A DNA stretch of 64,000 bases. It comes from JAJDZL01 sp965220665 (lineage in GTDB: Bacteria; Pseudomonadota; Gammaproteobacteria; Arenicellales; JAJDZL01). The position numbers and the translations under genes are program-made. Location: NCBI GenBank assembly GCA_965220665.1, contig CBDCQQ010000005.1, forward strand, positions 2,533,650-2,597,649, given 5' to 3'. Positions 7,944 through 17,781 of the stretch are shown in pieces. Under the pieces are notes generated by a model. That model searched no databases. It saw only the letters and a program-made list of their open reading frames with translations, and was not told the DNA's origin. The number at the start of each line of letters is the position of its first letter. Positions within the stretch are counted from its first letter, which is position 1.

Positions 7944-10565
7944 TTGTCTGTGTCTCTAATCGCTAAAAGAACGCTCGTAGCAGACTTGGAAAAGGAAATG
8001 CGTCAATCCTACCTGGATTACGCGATGAGTGTCATTCTCGGAAGGGCTTTGCCCGATGTTCGAGATGGCCTGAAACCTGTCCATCGGCGTATTTTGTATG
8101 CCATGCTGAAGCTCGGAAACTCATACGATAAGCCATACAAAAAGTCTGCCAGGGTAACCGGTGACGTGATCGGTAAGTATCACCCGCATGGTGATTCTGC
8201 CATTTACGATGCGATCGTTCGAATGGCACAGGAATTTTCGATGCGCTACCCGCTGGTTGATGGACAAGGAAATTTTGGGTCAGTAGACGGTGATAAGGCA
8301 GCGGCGATGCGCTACACCGAAGTTCGTCTGTCAAAAATAGCGCATGAACTGCTTGCGGACATTGATAAGGAAACAATTGATTTTGTTCCAAACTACGACG
8401 AGACCGAATTGCAGCCGGTGGTGCTGCCCACTCGACTCCCCAATTTGCTATTGAATGGGTCAGAAGGCATTGCGGTTGGCATGTCGACCAAAGTTCCACC
8501 GCATAACCTGTCCGAAACTTTGAGTGCTTGCCTGGCGCTGATTGAAAACGAAAATCTGACGGTCAAGGAACTGCTTGAGTATGTGCCGGGTCCAGATTTT
8601 CCAACCTACGGAATTATCAATGGTCAGACAGGCATATTGAGAGCCTATAGCACTGGCACTGGATCAATCCGTCTTCGCGGTAGAGCTTCAATTGAATCGA
8701 TGCAAAGATCAAACCGTGAGGCGATTGTAGTTACCGAACTACCATACCAGGTTAACAAGGCGGACTGGATTGAGAAAATTGCGTACCTGGTAAAAGACGG
8801 CGCCATTGAAGGCATCTCAACTGTCCGGGATGAAACCGATAAATCGGGTATGCGTGTTGTCATTGAACTGAAAGGCAATGCCAACGCAGAACTGATCGAA
8901 AACACTCTCTATAGTAAAACGAACCTCGAGATCAGCTACGGCATCAATTTTGTTGTCATCGAAAACAACAAACCTCGCTTGTTTACGCTCAAGGAAATTT
9001 TGCTCTCCTTCTTGCAGCATCGCCGTGAAGTAGTAACCCGCAAACTTGAGTTTGAACTCAGAAAGGCATTGGCAAGAGCCGAGATTCTTGAAGGCCTCGC
9101 AGTAGCGCTTTCTAATATTGATCGAATAATTGCATTGATTCGTTCCGCGAGCGACCGAAAGAGTGCCAAGGCGGGGTTGCTGGAAACTGGTTGGGATTCC
9201 GAAGTTGTGTTGCAGTTGCTGAAGGAAAGTGATGCTGACAGCGTGACGGAGCAGAAGCTATCAGACGAATTAAACACGTCCGTCAATCGCTATTGGCTGT
9301 CTGAAAAGCAAGCCGATGAAATCTTGAAGATGCCGCTGCAAAATCTGGCGGGACTGGAGCAGGAAAAAGTGTTTAGTGAATTCAGGGAGATTTTGGGCGA
9401 GATATCCCGTACGAAAACCATCTTGGCATCTCCTGAACTTTTGATGAAAGAGATTTCGGATGAGTTGGAAGAACTTCGCGAACAGTACGGTAAGAAAGAC
9501 GAACGACGCACTCAGATTCTTGAGAGTGAGATGAACATCACTGATGAAGATTTGATCGAGCGTGAGGATGTTGTCGTTACCATTTCTCGTGAGGGGTACG
9601 CAAAACAGCAGGTCGTCAATGAATATCGCGCACAAAATCGGGGCGGCAAAGGAAAAACCGCGACGACACACAAGACTGACGACTTTGTCAGCCAAATGTT
9701 TTCAGCAAATACACACGATACGCTTCTATGCTTCACCAATTTAGGCAAGGTCTACTGGACAAAGGTCTATTGCCTTGAGCGAGCAGGGCGAACAGCCCGC
9801 GGTAAACCGCTCGTCAATGCGATACCTTCCCTGAGTAGTGACGAAAAGGTCACGGCAGTGTTGCCAATGCAGAAAGAAGCTGGAAAATATCTGTTTATGG
9901 CGACTCGCAAAGGGTTGGTCAAAAAGTGCGACGTGGAAAAATTCTCCCGTCCACGTTCGAATGGGCTTAAGGCGATTGGACTTCGCGATGGGGATGAGCT
10001 GGTTAATGTCGGATTTACCAGTGGTCAGAGCGATATCATTTTGATCAGTAACTTTGGTCGGTTGGTTCGGTTTGATGAAACCAAGGTGCGTGCATCCGGT
10101 CGAACATCCATGGGTGTCCGCGGGATTCGGCTTGGTGAAGACCAATGTGTCATATCGATGATACGATTGGAGCCCGAAAATTATGAGAGTACCGCACTCT
10201 TGGTAAGTGCTGATGGTTTCGGAAAACGAACCGAAGTTTCGCAGTTTCCGAGAAAAGGAAGAGGCGTGAAAGGTGTTATGGTGTTGCCAGCCAACAAGCG
10301 GGGACAGACAGAAATGATCAGTGCGCTGTTGGTTGACGACGGTGATGAGGTTATGCTGATTACCGATGTCGGTACGTTAATCAGAACGGAAGTGAGCGGA
10401 ATTTCAAAATATTCTAGAATAGCCGCCGGAGTCAGACTGATTAAAATGCAAGAAGATCAAACACTAGTAGGTGTCGCTACAGTTAGGGATGGCGATGCGT
10501 CCTCCTCAGATGACGAGGAAGCCAATGAAGCAGCTGAAGCGGCCGGTTCCGAAGGACCCAGATAA
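7944..10565 (+). CDS. gyrA: DNA gyrase subunit A
   Basis: GyrA is the cleavage-religation and DNA-wrapping subunit of gyrase, which introduces negative supercoils. The 873-residue protein has the breakage-reunion domain with DYAMSVILGRALPDVRDGL, the catalytic Tyr124 in MRYTEVR, and the C-terminal wrapping domain with the GyrA box QNRGGKG (about 564-570). The quinolone-determining positions Ser85 and Asp89 (E. coli Ser83/Asp87) carry the drug-sensitive residues. The acidic tail is normal. Start is TTG at 7944 or GTG two codons later; no clear Shine-Dalgarno is seen. It ends one base before pheA. The serC gene usually found next in Pseudomonas is absent here. Confidence 0.97.
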   Translation: MSVSLIAKRTLVADLEKEMRQSYLDYAMSVILGRALPDVRDGLKPVHRRILYAMLKLGNSYDKPYKKSARVTGDVIGKYHPHGDSAIYDAIVRMAQEFSMRYPLVDGQGNFGSVDGDKAAAMRYTEVRLSKIAHELLADIDKETIDFVPNYDETELQPVVLPTRLPNLLLNGSEGIAVGMSTKVPPHNLSETLSACLALIENENLTVKELLEYVPGPDFPTYGIINGQTGILRAYSTGTGSIRLRGRASIESMQRSNREAIVVTELPYQVNKADWIEKIAYLVKDGAIEGISTVRDETDKSGMRVVIELKGNANAELIENTLYSKTNLEISYGINFVVIENNKPRLFTLKEILLSFLQHRREVVTRKLEFELRKALARAEILEGLAVALSNIDRIIALIRSASDRKSAKAGLLETGWDSEVVLQLLKESDADSVTEQKLSDELNTSVNRYWLSEKQADEILKMPLQNLAGLEQEKVFSEFREILGEISRTKTILASPELLMKEISDELEELREQYGKKDERRTQILESEMNITDEDLIEREDVVVTISREGYAKQQVVNEYRAQNRGGKGKTATTHKTDDFVSQMFSANTHDTLLCFTNLGKVYWTKVYCLERAGRTARGKPLVNAIPSLSSDEKVTAVLPMQKEAGKYLFMATRKGLVKKCDVEKFSRPRSNGLKAIGLRDGDELVNVGFTSGQSDIILISNFGRLVRFDETKVRASGRTSMGVRGIRLGEDQCVISMIRLEPENYESTALLVSADGFGKRTEVSQFPRKGRGVKGVMVLPANKRGQTEMISALLVDDGDEVMLITDVGTLIRTEVSGISKYSRIAAGVRLIKMQEDQTLVGVATVRDGDASSSDDEEANEAAEAAGSEGPR

Positions 10566-10566
10566 T

Positions 10567-11637
10567 ATGAGCCTTCAGGACCTAAGAGATCGAATCGATG
10601 CGATCGACATTCAATTGCAGGAGCTAATTGAACAGCGCGCTGAAATTGGCAGGGAAGTTGGAGATTTCAAACGTACAAAGTCTGAGCCGAAGTTTGTTCA
10701 ATTGGATCGGGAAGCTCAGATACTTGAAAAGGTTCGTCAGCGCAACCGGGGTCCTATTCCCGACAGAGCCATTGAAAGAGTTTTTCGGGAAATCATTTCG
10801 ATTGCCCGTTCCCTTGAGGTTGATCTTACCATTTCAATACTTGGCCCTGAAGGGACCTTTACACATGCTGCCGCAGTTCAGCAATTCGGCGGTGAGTTTG
10901 AAGCCGACTTTCGACCCACAATTGCTGAAGTTTTTTTAGCCGTCGAAAAGGACAGGGCCCAATATGGTGTCGTGCCCGTCGAGAATTCCAATCAGGGTGT
11001 GGTAGACAGCACATTGGATTGTCTGCTGGATTCAGACATTCGATTATGTGGTGAGATCGAGCTGATTGTTCATCACGCTTTAGTCAGTAGCGCGGGCGAT
11101 TTGTCGCAAATTCAATCCGTGCTGGCACACGAGCAGGCACTGGCGCAATGTCGCAAGTGGTTGAACCGAAACCTGTCACACGTACATCTAGAGACTGCTT
11201 ATAGCAACGCCGATGCAATCGTCAAGATAAAGGATGATCCTACCAAAGCCGCAATCGCGAGTGAAGACGCTGCAAGACTTTATGGCATCAATGTACTTCG
11301 GACAAACATCGAAGATTTTGTTGCGAATGCAACCCGATTTCTTATTATTGGTAAGGATGTTGTTGGCCCCAGTGGGCAGGATAAGACGAGTATTTTGATG
11401 TCAAAACAAAGTGTTCCCGGTTCTTTGCTGAAACTGCTTGAACCGTTTGCGCGTCATGGTATCAATATGACCAAAATCGAGTCACATCCCAGCCAGAAAG
11501 GCAATTGGGAGTACGTATTCTTTATCGATTTTGATGGGCATTGTGATGACGAGAATGTAATTGCCCTCTTTAACGAACTCAAGGAAGAAGCCCCGCTGTT
11601 CAAGTTGCTTGGATCCTATCCAAAGAACGCCGTTTGA
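10567..11637 (+). CDS. pheA: Bifunctional chorismate mutase / prephenate dehydratase
   Basis: PheA converts chorismate to prephenate and then phenylpyruvate for phenylalanine synthesis. The 356-residue protein has an AroQ-type mutase domain at 1-85 (LRDRIDAIDIQLQELIEQRA), a dehydratase domain beginning SILGPEGTFTHAAA with the catalytic NATRF motif, and a C-terminal ACT domain (TSILMSKQSVPGSLL, ESHPS) that normally senses phenylalanine; the common ESRPS is ESHPS here. The ATG at 10567, one base after the gyrA stop, gives the usual N-terminus; an upstream in-frame start would lie inside gyrA. The stop overlaps hisC. Confidence 0.95.
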   Translation: MSLQDLRDRIDAIDIQLQELIEQRAEIGREVGDFKRTKSEPKFVQLDREAQILEKVRQRNRGPIPDRAIERVFREIISIARSLEVDLTISILGPEGTFTHAAAVQQFGGEFEADFRPTIAEVFLAVEKDRAQYGVVPVENSNQGVVDSTLDCLLDSDIRLCGEIELIVHHALVSSAGDLSQIQSVLAHEQALAQCRKWLNRNLSHVHLETAYSNADAIVKIKDDPTKAAIASEDAARLYGINVLRTNIEDFVANATRFLIIGKDVVGPSGQDKTSILMSKQSVPGSLLKLLEPFARHGINMTKIESHPSQKGNWEYVFFIDFDGHCDDENVIALFNELKEEAPLFKLLGSYPKNAV

Positions 11638-12755
11638 TGCCAGACAAATTTGACGCCTACCAGATTGCTGCTCCCGGCATCAGGAATTTAGCCCCTTACG
11701 ACCCCGGATTGCCGATTGAGGAAATTGAGCGGCGATTCAACATCCGGGATGTTGTTAAGGTTGCTTCGAACGAAAATCCACTCGGTCCGCCAGAAAATGT
11801 CGTTCGACTGATTCAGTCCCACGTTTCTGATATCCATCGCTATCCTGACGGTTCAGGATACGAGCTCAAGGCTGCTATCGCATCGCGTCACGGCGTTGAG
11901 ATGAATCAAATTTGCCTGGGTAATGGTTCTAACGACGTGTTGGATATGTTGGCTCGGGTCTTTGTGAGACCAGGTCAGAAGGGCGTCATTTCAAAACATG
12001 CGTTTATTGTCTACTATCTTTCACTGGTTTACGTTCACGCTAGGATTGAAGTGGTTGACGCTCTAGGTTTTCGGCATGACCTGGCTGCCATGTCGGATGC
12101 AGTTGATGAAGAGACTAGAATCGTGTACATCGCCAATCCCAACAATCCGACTGGTACTTGGTCAACTGATGTTGAATTGCGGACACTGCTGAATCGAGTG
12201 CCTCATTCATGCATCGTTGTTGTCGATGAAGCTTATGCTGAGTATGTTACCTGTCCTGAGTATCCAGATTGCACAACATGGCTTGACGATTACCCGAATC
12301 TCGTCGTAACGCGAACATTTTCAAAAATATTTGGTTTAGCGGGTTTGCGCGTCGGGTATTCCCTGTCGAGCCCCGAAATCTGTGAATTGATGAACCGTGC
12401 CCGGCAGCCCTTTAACTGTAGCAGTCTGGCGCTGGCGGCAGCTGCCGAGGCTTTGCGAGATGATGAACATTGTGAGCGTTCACGTAAGCTGAATGACGAG
12501 CAGATGATGGTGCTGTGCAAAGGATTTGAAGCTCTGGGGCTCGACACAATCGAATCGGTTGGTAATTTTGTTGCTGTAGACATGGGTACAATCGCAATGC
12601 CAATTCATGAAAGACTGTTGCGATTGGGTGTTATTGCGCGCCCGATCGGTGGATATGGAATGCCGAATCACCTACGTGTTTCAATCGGAACTGAGTCAGA
12701 AAATCAAAAGGTGCTGACTGAGTTTCAAAGGCTTAAAGAACAGGGAGTTTTCTAG
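11637..12755 (+). CDS. hisC: Histidinol-phosphate / aromatic aminotransferase
   Basis: PLP-dependent class II aminotransferase of 372 residues. Typical HisC features are SNENPLGPP near residue 40, NPNNPTGTW, VVDEAYAEY and the PLP Lys in FSKIFGLAGLRVGYS (about residue 230). Lying between pheA and tyrA, it probably serves as the hisC2-type enzyme that also transaminates phenylpyruvate and hydroxyphenylpyruvate, as in Pseudomonas. The ATG at 11637 overlaps the pheA stop by one base (TGATG). tyrA starts 2 bases after its stop. Confidence 0.93.
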   Translation: MPDKFDAYQIAAPGIRNLAPYDPGLPIEEIERRFNIRDVVKVASNENPLGPPENVVRLIQSHVSDIHRYPDGSGYELKAAIASRHGVEMNQICLGNGSNDVLDMLARVFVRPGQKGVISKHAFIVYYLSLVYVHARIEVVDALGFRHDLAAMSDAVDEETRIVYIANPNNPTGTWSTDVELRTLLNRVPHSCIVVVDEAYAEYVTCPEYPDCTTWLDDYPNLVVTRTFSKIFGLAGLRVGYSLSSPEICELMNRARQPFNCSSLALAAAAEALRDDEHCERSRKLNDEQMMVLCKGFEALGLDTIESVGNFVAVDMGTIAMPIHERLLRLGVIARPIGGYGMPNHLRVSIGTESENQKVLTEFQRLKEQGVF

Positions 12756-12757
12756 CG

Positions 12758-13639
12758 GTGTCGGAAGTCTACATTGATCGCCTATTGGTTATTGGAGTTG
12801 GACTGATAGGTGGGTCGTTTGCCATGGCCTTGCGTAATGCTGGTGTAGTGGGTGAAATTGTTGGTGCGGGGAGGTCCCAGGAAAACTTGGAGCGGGGTGT
12901 GGAATTGGGTGTCATTGACCGCTTTGCACTTGATTTTTCCAGTGAAGTCGGAAAAAGTGATGTGATTTTCGTATCCACTCCAGTACTGACAACAGATTCA
13001 ATATTCCAGAAGATTTCACTTGCAGACTATCACAATTCTGTCATCACCGATGCCGGAAGCGTAAAAGGCAGCATTATCCAGTCGGCAGAGCGGCATTTCG
13101 ACTGGGGTTTTCAGGGTTTTGTAGCGGCACATCCGATAGCTGGGCGCGAAAATTCAGGTGTGAACGCTGCCACTGGTGATTTGTACGACGGTAAACGTAC
13201 TATCATCACGCCCAGTCGGCAAAGCGGTGAAGAAGCAACCAATCTGATTCGGAAATTGTGGCTTGCAGCCGGTGCGGTAGTAACTGAAATGAATGCTGAC
13301 ACACATGATCAGTTGGTATCTGCAAGCAGTCACCTGCCACATCTGGTTGCCTTCGGATTGGTAAACTACATCGCTAACCACTCAAGAGGTGCAGAGTGTT
13401 TTGATCTTGCCGCCTCCGGATTCTATGACTTTACTCGAATCGCTTCTAGTGACCCCATCATGTGGCGAGATATCAGTCTTTTAAACTCGGAATCAATTGT
13501 TCGAGAGTTAATGGGATACATCGATAGACTTGAAATTCTTACATCCCAGATTGCGCAGGGAGACGGTGCCGCAATCGAGGATTTCATGAAAATTGCCAAA
13601 ACATCGCGGGACCACCACCTGCGAAAGCGGTCGCAGTAG
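12758..13639 (+). CDS. tyrA: Prephenate dehydrogenase
   Basis: TyrA oxidatively decarboxylates prephenate to hydroxyphenylpyruvate for tyrosine. The 293-residue protein has the Rossmann motif VIGVGLIGGSFAMALR near the N-terminus, the AHPIAGRE catalytic His motif and SSHLPHLVAF. It starts with GTG at 12758. In Pseudomonas tyrA is fused to aroA; here the two are separate genes 26 bases apart. The C-terminal ACT domain seen in some TyrA proteins is absent. Confidence 0.94.
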   Translation: MSEVYIDRLLVIGVGLIGGSFAMALRNAGVVGEIVGAGRSQENLERGVELGVIDRFALDFSSEVGKSDVIFVSTPVLTTDSIFQKISLADYHNSVITDAGSVKGSIIQSAERHFDWGFQGFVAAHPIAGRENSGVNAATGDLYDGKRTIITPSRQSGEEATNLIRKLWLAAGAVVTEMNADTHDQLVSASSHLPHLVAFGLVNYIANHSRGAECFDLAASGFYDFTRIASSDPIMWRDISLLNSESIVRELMGYIDRLEILTSQIAQGDGAAIEDFMKIAKTSRDHHLRKRSQ

Positions 13640-13665
13640 CCGCAATTCAAATCACTTAAGTTCAT

Positions 13666-14985
13666 TTGACCCGATTCAAAATCCGCCAAAGCGGTCCGTT
13701 ATCCGGACGGTTGACACTGCCGGGCGACAAGTCCGTATCGCATCGCTCTGTAATCATTGGCTCGATAGCCAATGGCACTACACGTATCCGGGGAATTTTG
13801 CAGGGTGAAGATGTCAAACGAACCATTCAGGCATTTCGAGATTGTGGTATTAGCATTGAATCTCAGGGTGAATGGCTGGTCGTCGAAGGAGTCGGATTGG
13901 ATGGGCTCAAAGCACCGACTTCTGAAATTTACCTTGGCAATTCAGGTACCAGCATGCGTTTACTGACAGGGCTTTTCTCTGCACAGAAATTCGAATCTGT
14001 GTTCACAGGAGATGAGTCCCTTTCAAAACGTCCTATGGAACGGGTAGTCAAGCCGCTCAGATCGATGGGTGCGAGCATATCGCTTGCTGCAGGTGGAACA
14101 CCACCCGTTCGAATTCACCCGATTGATGAAATGAAGGGGATTGAGTGGACTCTAACTGTCGCCAGTGCCCAAGTACAGTCTGCAATTTTGCTTGCCGGTT
14201 TGTATGCCAAGGGTCAGACGCGTGTTTTTGAGACAAAGCCCATTCGCAATCATACTTCAATCATGCTCGCCCAGTTTGGCTGTAAAGTTCATCGATCGGG
14301 CCTGGATGTTACGATTGAAGGCAGACCCAACCTTAAGGGACAGCAAGTGGAAATTCCTGCGGACTTTTCTTCGGCTGCCTTTTTTATTGTTGCAGGGCTG
14401 CTGGTTCCAGGGTCAGAGTTGGTGTTGCATAGAATTGGCGTTAATGAGACCCGCACAGGACTTTTATCCGCACTTGAATTGATGGGGGCTTCGATTGAGC
14501 TCGAAAATTTTGAACTTGTAGGCAATGAGCCGGTTGCAGACATACGAGTACGATCAGATGCGCAATTAAATGGAATTGAATTACCTGATGCACTGGTACC
14601 ATTGATGATTGACGAGATTCCTATTCTCGCAATTGCCGCAGCTCGGTCGAAAGGGCGTACTGTCATATCTGGCTGCGAAGAGTTGCGTGTCAAGGAAAGT
14701 GATCGAATACGATCCGTGGTAAATGGTCTCAACGCATTGGGTGTCGAGGTTGAGGAACGTCCAGATGGTATGATCATTGAAGGCGGTGCCTTTCATGGTG
14801 GACAGGTTGATAGTGTCGGTGATCATCGAATTGCGATGGCATTTTCAATTGCTGGATCCATTGCCGAAGGTGATGTTGAAATACTGAATTGCGATTGCGT
14901 TAATACATCATTTCCTGAATTTACTGATGTAGCTATTCAGTGCGGAATGGAATTGATTGTCGAAAGAGAGCAGGGTGATGAGTGA
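13666..14985 (+). CDS. aroA: 3-phosphoshikimate 1-carboxyvinyltransferase (EPSP synthase)
   Basis: AroA joins phosphoenolpyruvate to shikimate-3-phosphate, the sixth step of the shikimate pathway. The 439-residue protein shows PGDKSVSHRS near residue 20, LGNSGTSMRLLTG (class II-like GNSGT form), and the RVKESDRI and GDHRIAMAF motifs. The start is TTG at 13666. The cmk start lies within its last codons (8-base overlap). All genes from pheA to aroA form one aromatic amino acid cassette. Confidence 0.95.
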   Translation: MTRFKIRQSGPLSGRLTLPGDKSVSHRSVIIGSIANGTTRIRGILQGEDVKRTIQAFRDCGISIESQGEWLVVEGVGLDGLKAPTSEIYLGNSGTSMRLLTGLFSAQKFESVFTGDESLSKRPMERVVKPLRSMGASISLAAGGTPPVRIHPIDEMKGIEWTLTVASAQVQSAILLAGLYAKGQTRVFETKPIRNHTSIMLAQFGCKVHRSGLDVTIEGRPNLKGQQVEIPADFSSAAFFIVAGLLVPGSELVLHRIGVNETRTGLLSALELMGASIELENFELVGNEPVADIRVRSDAQLNGIELPDALVPLMIDEIPILAIAAARSKGRTVISGCEELRVKESDRIRSVVNGLNALGVEVEERPDGMIIEGGAFHGGQVDSVGDHRIAMAFSIAGSIAEGDVEILNCDCVNTSFPEFTDVAIQCGMELIVEREQGDE

Positions 14986-15676
14986 GAGGGTGGTTACTAT
15001 TGACGGCCCTGCCGGCTCCGGCAAAGGCACTGTTGGACAGCAGCTGGCGATCCGTTTAGGTTGGCACTTTTTGGATAGCGGTGCGCTTTATCGGGCATGT
15101 GCGTATGTAGCAGTACAGAACGGCATCACTGCAGAAAGCAATGACGTACTGCTCGACCATCTTGAACGGGTAAAGTTCGAGACAATACCCGTTTCAGAGG
15201 GAGGCGAGGCCCGAGTACTCTTAAACGGTGAAGACATCAGTGCGGCGGTTCGAACAGCGGAGTGTGGGCAGCTGGCTTCAAAGATAGCTGTTAACCAGAA
15301 TCTGCGTCGCGCGTTGCTAAATGTACAGAGAAATTACTGCCGACCACCTGGTCTTGTAGCCGATGGGCGGGATATGGGCAGTGTTGTTTTTCCGAAAGCA
15401 ATGCTGAAAGTTTACCTGACCGCCAGTTTGAAAGTTCGTTCACAAAGAAAATTCAAACAATTGAAAGTAAAAGATATATCTTTGAAATATGATAAGATAT
15501 ACGAGGAAATTGAGAATCGTGACCTGCGGGATTCGACTCGCAGCCACGCCCCTTTGACAACTCCAGAAGGTGCGCTCGTTGTTGATACATCGTCCCTTAG
15601 CGTGGACGAGGTTTTGCAATTTGTACTTGATGGAGTCTATGTAAAGATGAATACTCTTGAATCGGAGGCTCAATAA
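14978..15676 (+). CDS. cmk: Cytidylate kinase
   Basis: Cmk phosphorylates CMP and dCMP, recycling the CMP produced by phospholipid and RNA turnover. The 232-residue product starts with a P-loop DGPAGSGKGT, followed by FLDSGALYRA and VADGRDMGSVVFP, as in all Cmk. ATG at 14978 has an AGGG ribosome-binding site just before it and overlaps the aroA stop by 8 bases; an in-frame ATG 21 bases upstream is less likely. It is followed by rpsA after 49 bases, the standard cmk-rpsA pair. This CMP pool also serves CMP-nonulosonate synthesis by PseF. Confidence 0.95.
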   Translation: MSERVVTIDGPAGSGKGTVGQQLAIRLGWHFLDSGALYRACAYVAVQNGITAESNDVLLDHLERVKFETIPVSEGGEARVLLNGEDISAAVRTAECGQLASKIAVNQNLRRALLNVQRNYCRPPGLVADGRDMGSVVFPKAMLKVYLTASLKVRSQRKFKQLKVKDISLKYDKIYEEIENRDLRDSTRSHAPLTTPEGALVVDTSSLSVDEVLQFVLDGVYVKMNTLESEAQ

Positions 15677-15725
15677 TTATGGTATTTACACATTAACTGG
15701 AACTTGGGAACAAGTATTAACTAAT
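15677..15725 (+). promoter_or_regulatory. rpsA leader without a clear Shine-Dalgarno
   Basis: The 49 bases before the rpsA ATG hold no GGAG-type site in the 5-12 base window; the nearest purine stretch is GGGAACAAG about 11 bases up. In E. coli rpsA is likewise translated without a canonical site and S1 represses its own translation through a structured leader. Similar control here is inferred. Confidence 0.35.
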
Positions 15726-17408
15726 ATGACTGAAACATTCACGGAACTGTTTGAGGAAAGCATCAAAAACACGGAAATGCGTGTTGGCGAGGTCGTTCTT
15801 GGCAGAGTCATGCACGTTGACAGCGAAATCGTCATCGTGAGTGCCGGCCTGAAATCTGAAGCTGAAATTCCTATTTGGCAATTCAAGGACATGAGAGGAA
15901 ACTTCGACGTCAATGTTGGTGACGAAGTTGAAGTGGAGATTGAGACTGTCGAAGATGGATATGGCAGAACTAGGTTGTCCAGAGAAAAAGCATGCCGGGC
16001 TCGGGCCTGGGAAAAAATTGAAACAGCATTTGAAGAGCAGACTGCCATTGAAGGCGTAATTACCAGCCGGGTTAAAGGCGGGTTTTCCGTATCAATCGAA
16101 AATGTTCGAGCGTTTTTACCCGGTTCGCTGTACGGTGCTCGCGTAACGCAGTCTGATGAGAATTTTGAGTTTGAAAAAGATCCACTGGAATTTAAGATCA
16201 TCAAACTTGATCGCGCAAGAAATAACGTCGTTATTTCTCGCAAAGCAGTTCTGGAAAAAGAGTTGTCTGAAGAACGCGAACAGTTAATCGCCAGCCTTGA
16301 AGTTGGTCAGGTAATTGAGGGAGTGGTTAAGAACCTTACTGATTACGGTGCGTTTATCAACTTGGGTGGAATTGATGGCCTGCTTCACATCACCGATTTG
16401 GCATGGCGACGAATCAAACACCCATCGGAAATTTTGCAGATTGGTGAAAAAGTTTCAGTCAAAGTTCTGAAGTGCGACAAGGAACGCTCCAGAATTTCTC
16501 TAGGCTTGAAGCAGTTGACTGAAGATCCCTGGCAGAACGTCGAACGTCGACACAAACGGGGCAATCGACTGTTCGGCAAGGTGACGAGCATTACCGAATA
16601 CGGTGCCTTTGTCGAAATCGAAGAAGGTATCAAGGGACTGGTTCACGTTTCGGAGATGGATTGGGTTTCCAGAAACATTCACCCTTCGCAGATCTGCAAC
16701 GTTGGTGACGAAATTGAGGTGATGATTCTGTCAGTCGATCTCGAGCGTCATCGAATTTCACTAGGCATTAAACAGTGTATGCCTAATCCTTGGATTGAAT
16801 TTGCACTTAACCACAAGAAAGGCGAGCGGATTAAGGGACAAATCAAGTCGCTCACTGACTTCGGAATCTTTGTGTCGTTGGAGAACGGCATTGACGGATT
16901 GGTGCACCTGAATGACATTACCTGGCAAGGTAATGGTGAGGAAGAGATCAAAAACTACACCAAAGGTGATGAAATTGAAGTTGAAATTCTGACGATTGAT
17001 GCCGAAAGGGAACGAATATCTTTGGGGATCAAACAGATACACGGAGATCCGTTTTTTGCGTTTATCTCCAGTTCTGGAAAGGGATCAATCGTTGACGGAA
17101 TCGTTGAAGAAATGGATGACAAAGGGGTGTACGTGAAGCTTGCTGACGGCGTCATAGGTGTAATTCGCAATACTGAAGTCGCTAAAAACAAACCGAAAGA
17201 AGCAAAATCTGCACTATCAACCGGTGACGAACTAAAGTCCAAGATTATCAGCATTGATAGGAAAAACAGAAAAATATCACTGTCAATTAAGGCATTGGAA
17301 GTGGATGAAGAAGGGCAGGCAATTGAAGAGTTCGGTAGCGATAATTCGACTCCTGCATTAACGCTTGGGCAAAAACTCAAGGAGAAAATCTTTTCTTCGA
17401 CACAATAA
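15726..17408 (+). CDS. rpsA: 30S ribosomal protein S1
   Basis: S1 binds mRNA leaders and brings structured messages to the 30S subunit. The 560-residue protein matches the 557-561 residues usual in gammaproteobacteria and holds six S1/OB repeats, recognisable by recurring motifs such as YGAFINLGGIDGLLHITDL, YGAFVEIEEGIKGLVHVSEM and RISLGLKQ. The ATG at 15726 gives MTETFTELFEES, the normal S1 N-terminus; an in-frame ATG at 15657 lies inside cmk. ihfB follows after 28 bases, the conserved order. Confidence 0.97.
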   Translation: MTETFTELFEESIKNTEMRVGEVVLGRVMHVDSEIVIVSAGLKSEAEIPIWQFKDMRGNFDVNVGDEVEVEIETVEDGYGRTRLSREKACRARAWEKIETAFEEQTAIEGVITSRVKGGFSVSIENVRAFLPGSLYGARVTQSDENFEFEKDPLEFKIIKLDRARNNVVISRKAVLEKELSEEREQLIASLEVGQVIEGVVKNLTDYGAFINLGGIDGLLHITDLAWRRIKHPSEILQIGEKVSVKVLKCDKERSRISLGLKQLTEDPWQNVERRHKRGNRLFGKVTSITEYGAFVEIEEGIKGLVHVSEMDWVSRNIHPSQICNVGDEIEVMILSVDLERHRISLGIKQCMPNPWIEFALNHKKGERIKGQIKSLTDFGIFVSLENGIDGLVHLNDITWQGNGEEEIKNYTKGDEIEVEILTIDAERERISLGIKQIHGDPFFAFISSSGKGSIVDGIVEEMDDKGVYVKLADGVIGVIRNTEVAKNKPKEAKSALSTGDELKSKIISIDRKNRKISLSIKALEVDEEGQAIEEFGSDNSTPALTLGQKLKEKIFSSTQ

Positions 17409-17436
17409 TCATTCAAATCAAATAATGTGAGTGACT

Positions 17437-17718
17437 ATGACTAAGCAAGAACTGATCACAACACTGGTAGCCAAGAATCCCGAACTTTCTAAAGATGACG
17501 TACAGAAGTCTGTCGATATTATTTTAGAGACAATATCGAACGGATTAGCTGAAGGAAAACGTATTGAGTTTCGAGGATTTGGAAGCTTGAGATTACGATA
17601 TCGAAAACCTCGTCAGGGTCGAAATCCCCGAACCGGTTCCTCGGTACCAGTAAAAGGCAAGTATTTTCCACACTTCAAGCCAGGTAGGCAACTCCGACAA
17701 CGCGTCGATGAAGCGTAG
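17437..17718 (+). CDS. ihfB: Integration host factor subunit beta
   Basis: IHF-beta pairs with IHF-alpha to bend DNA sharply at specific sites, acting in transcription, recombination and transposition. The 93-residue protein has MTKQELI at the start and the DNA-binding arm with GRNPRTGSSVPVKGK and the intercalating Pro, followed by FKPGRQLR. ATG at 17437 is preferred over a GTG two codons upstream (17431). It lies directly after rpsA as in E. coli and Pseudomonas. Confidence 0.95.
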   Translation: MTKQELITTLVAKNPELSKDDVQKSVDIILETISNGLAEGKRIEFRGFGSLRLRYRKPRQGRNPRTGSSVPVKGKYFPHFKPGRQLRQRVDEA

Positions 17719-17781
17719 GTCGTCTCAGATTAATTCGTTTTATAACAGCTTCTTTAACACGTTAGGAAACAGAAGAGCAGT

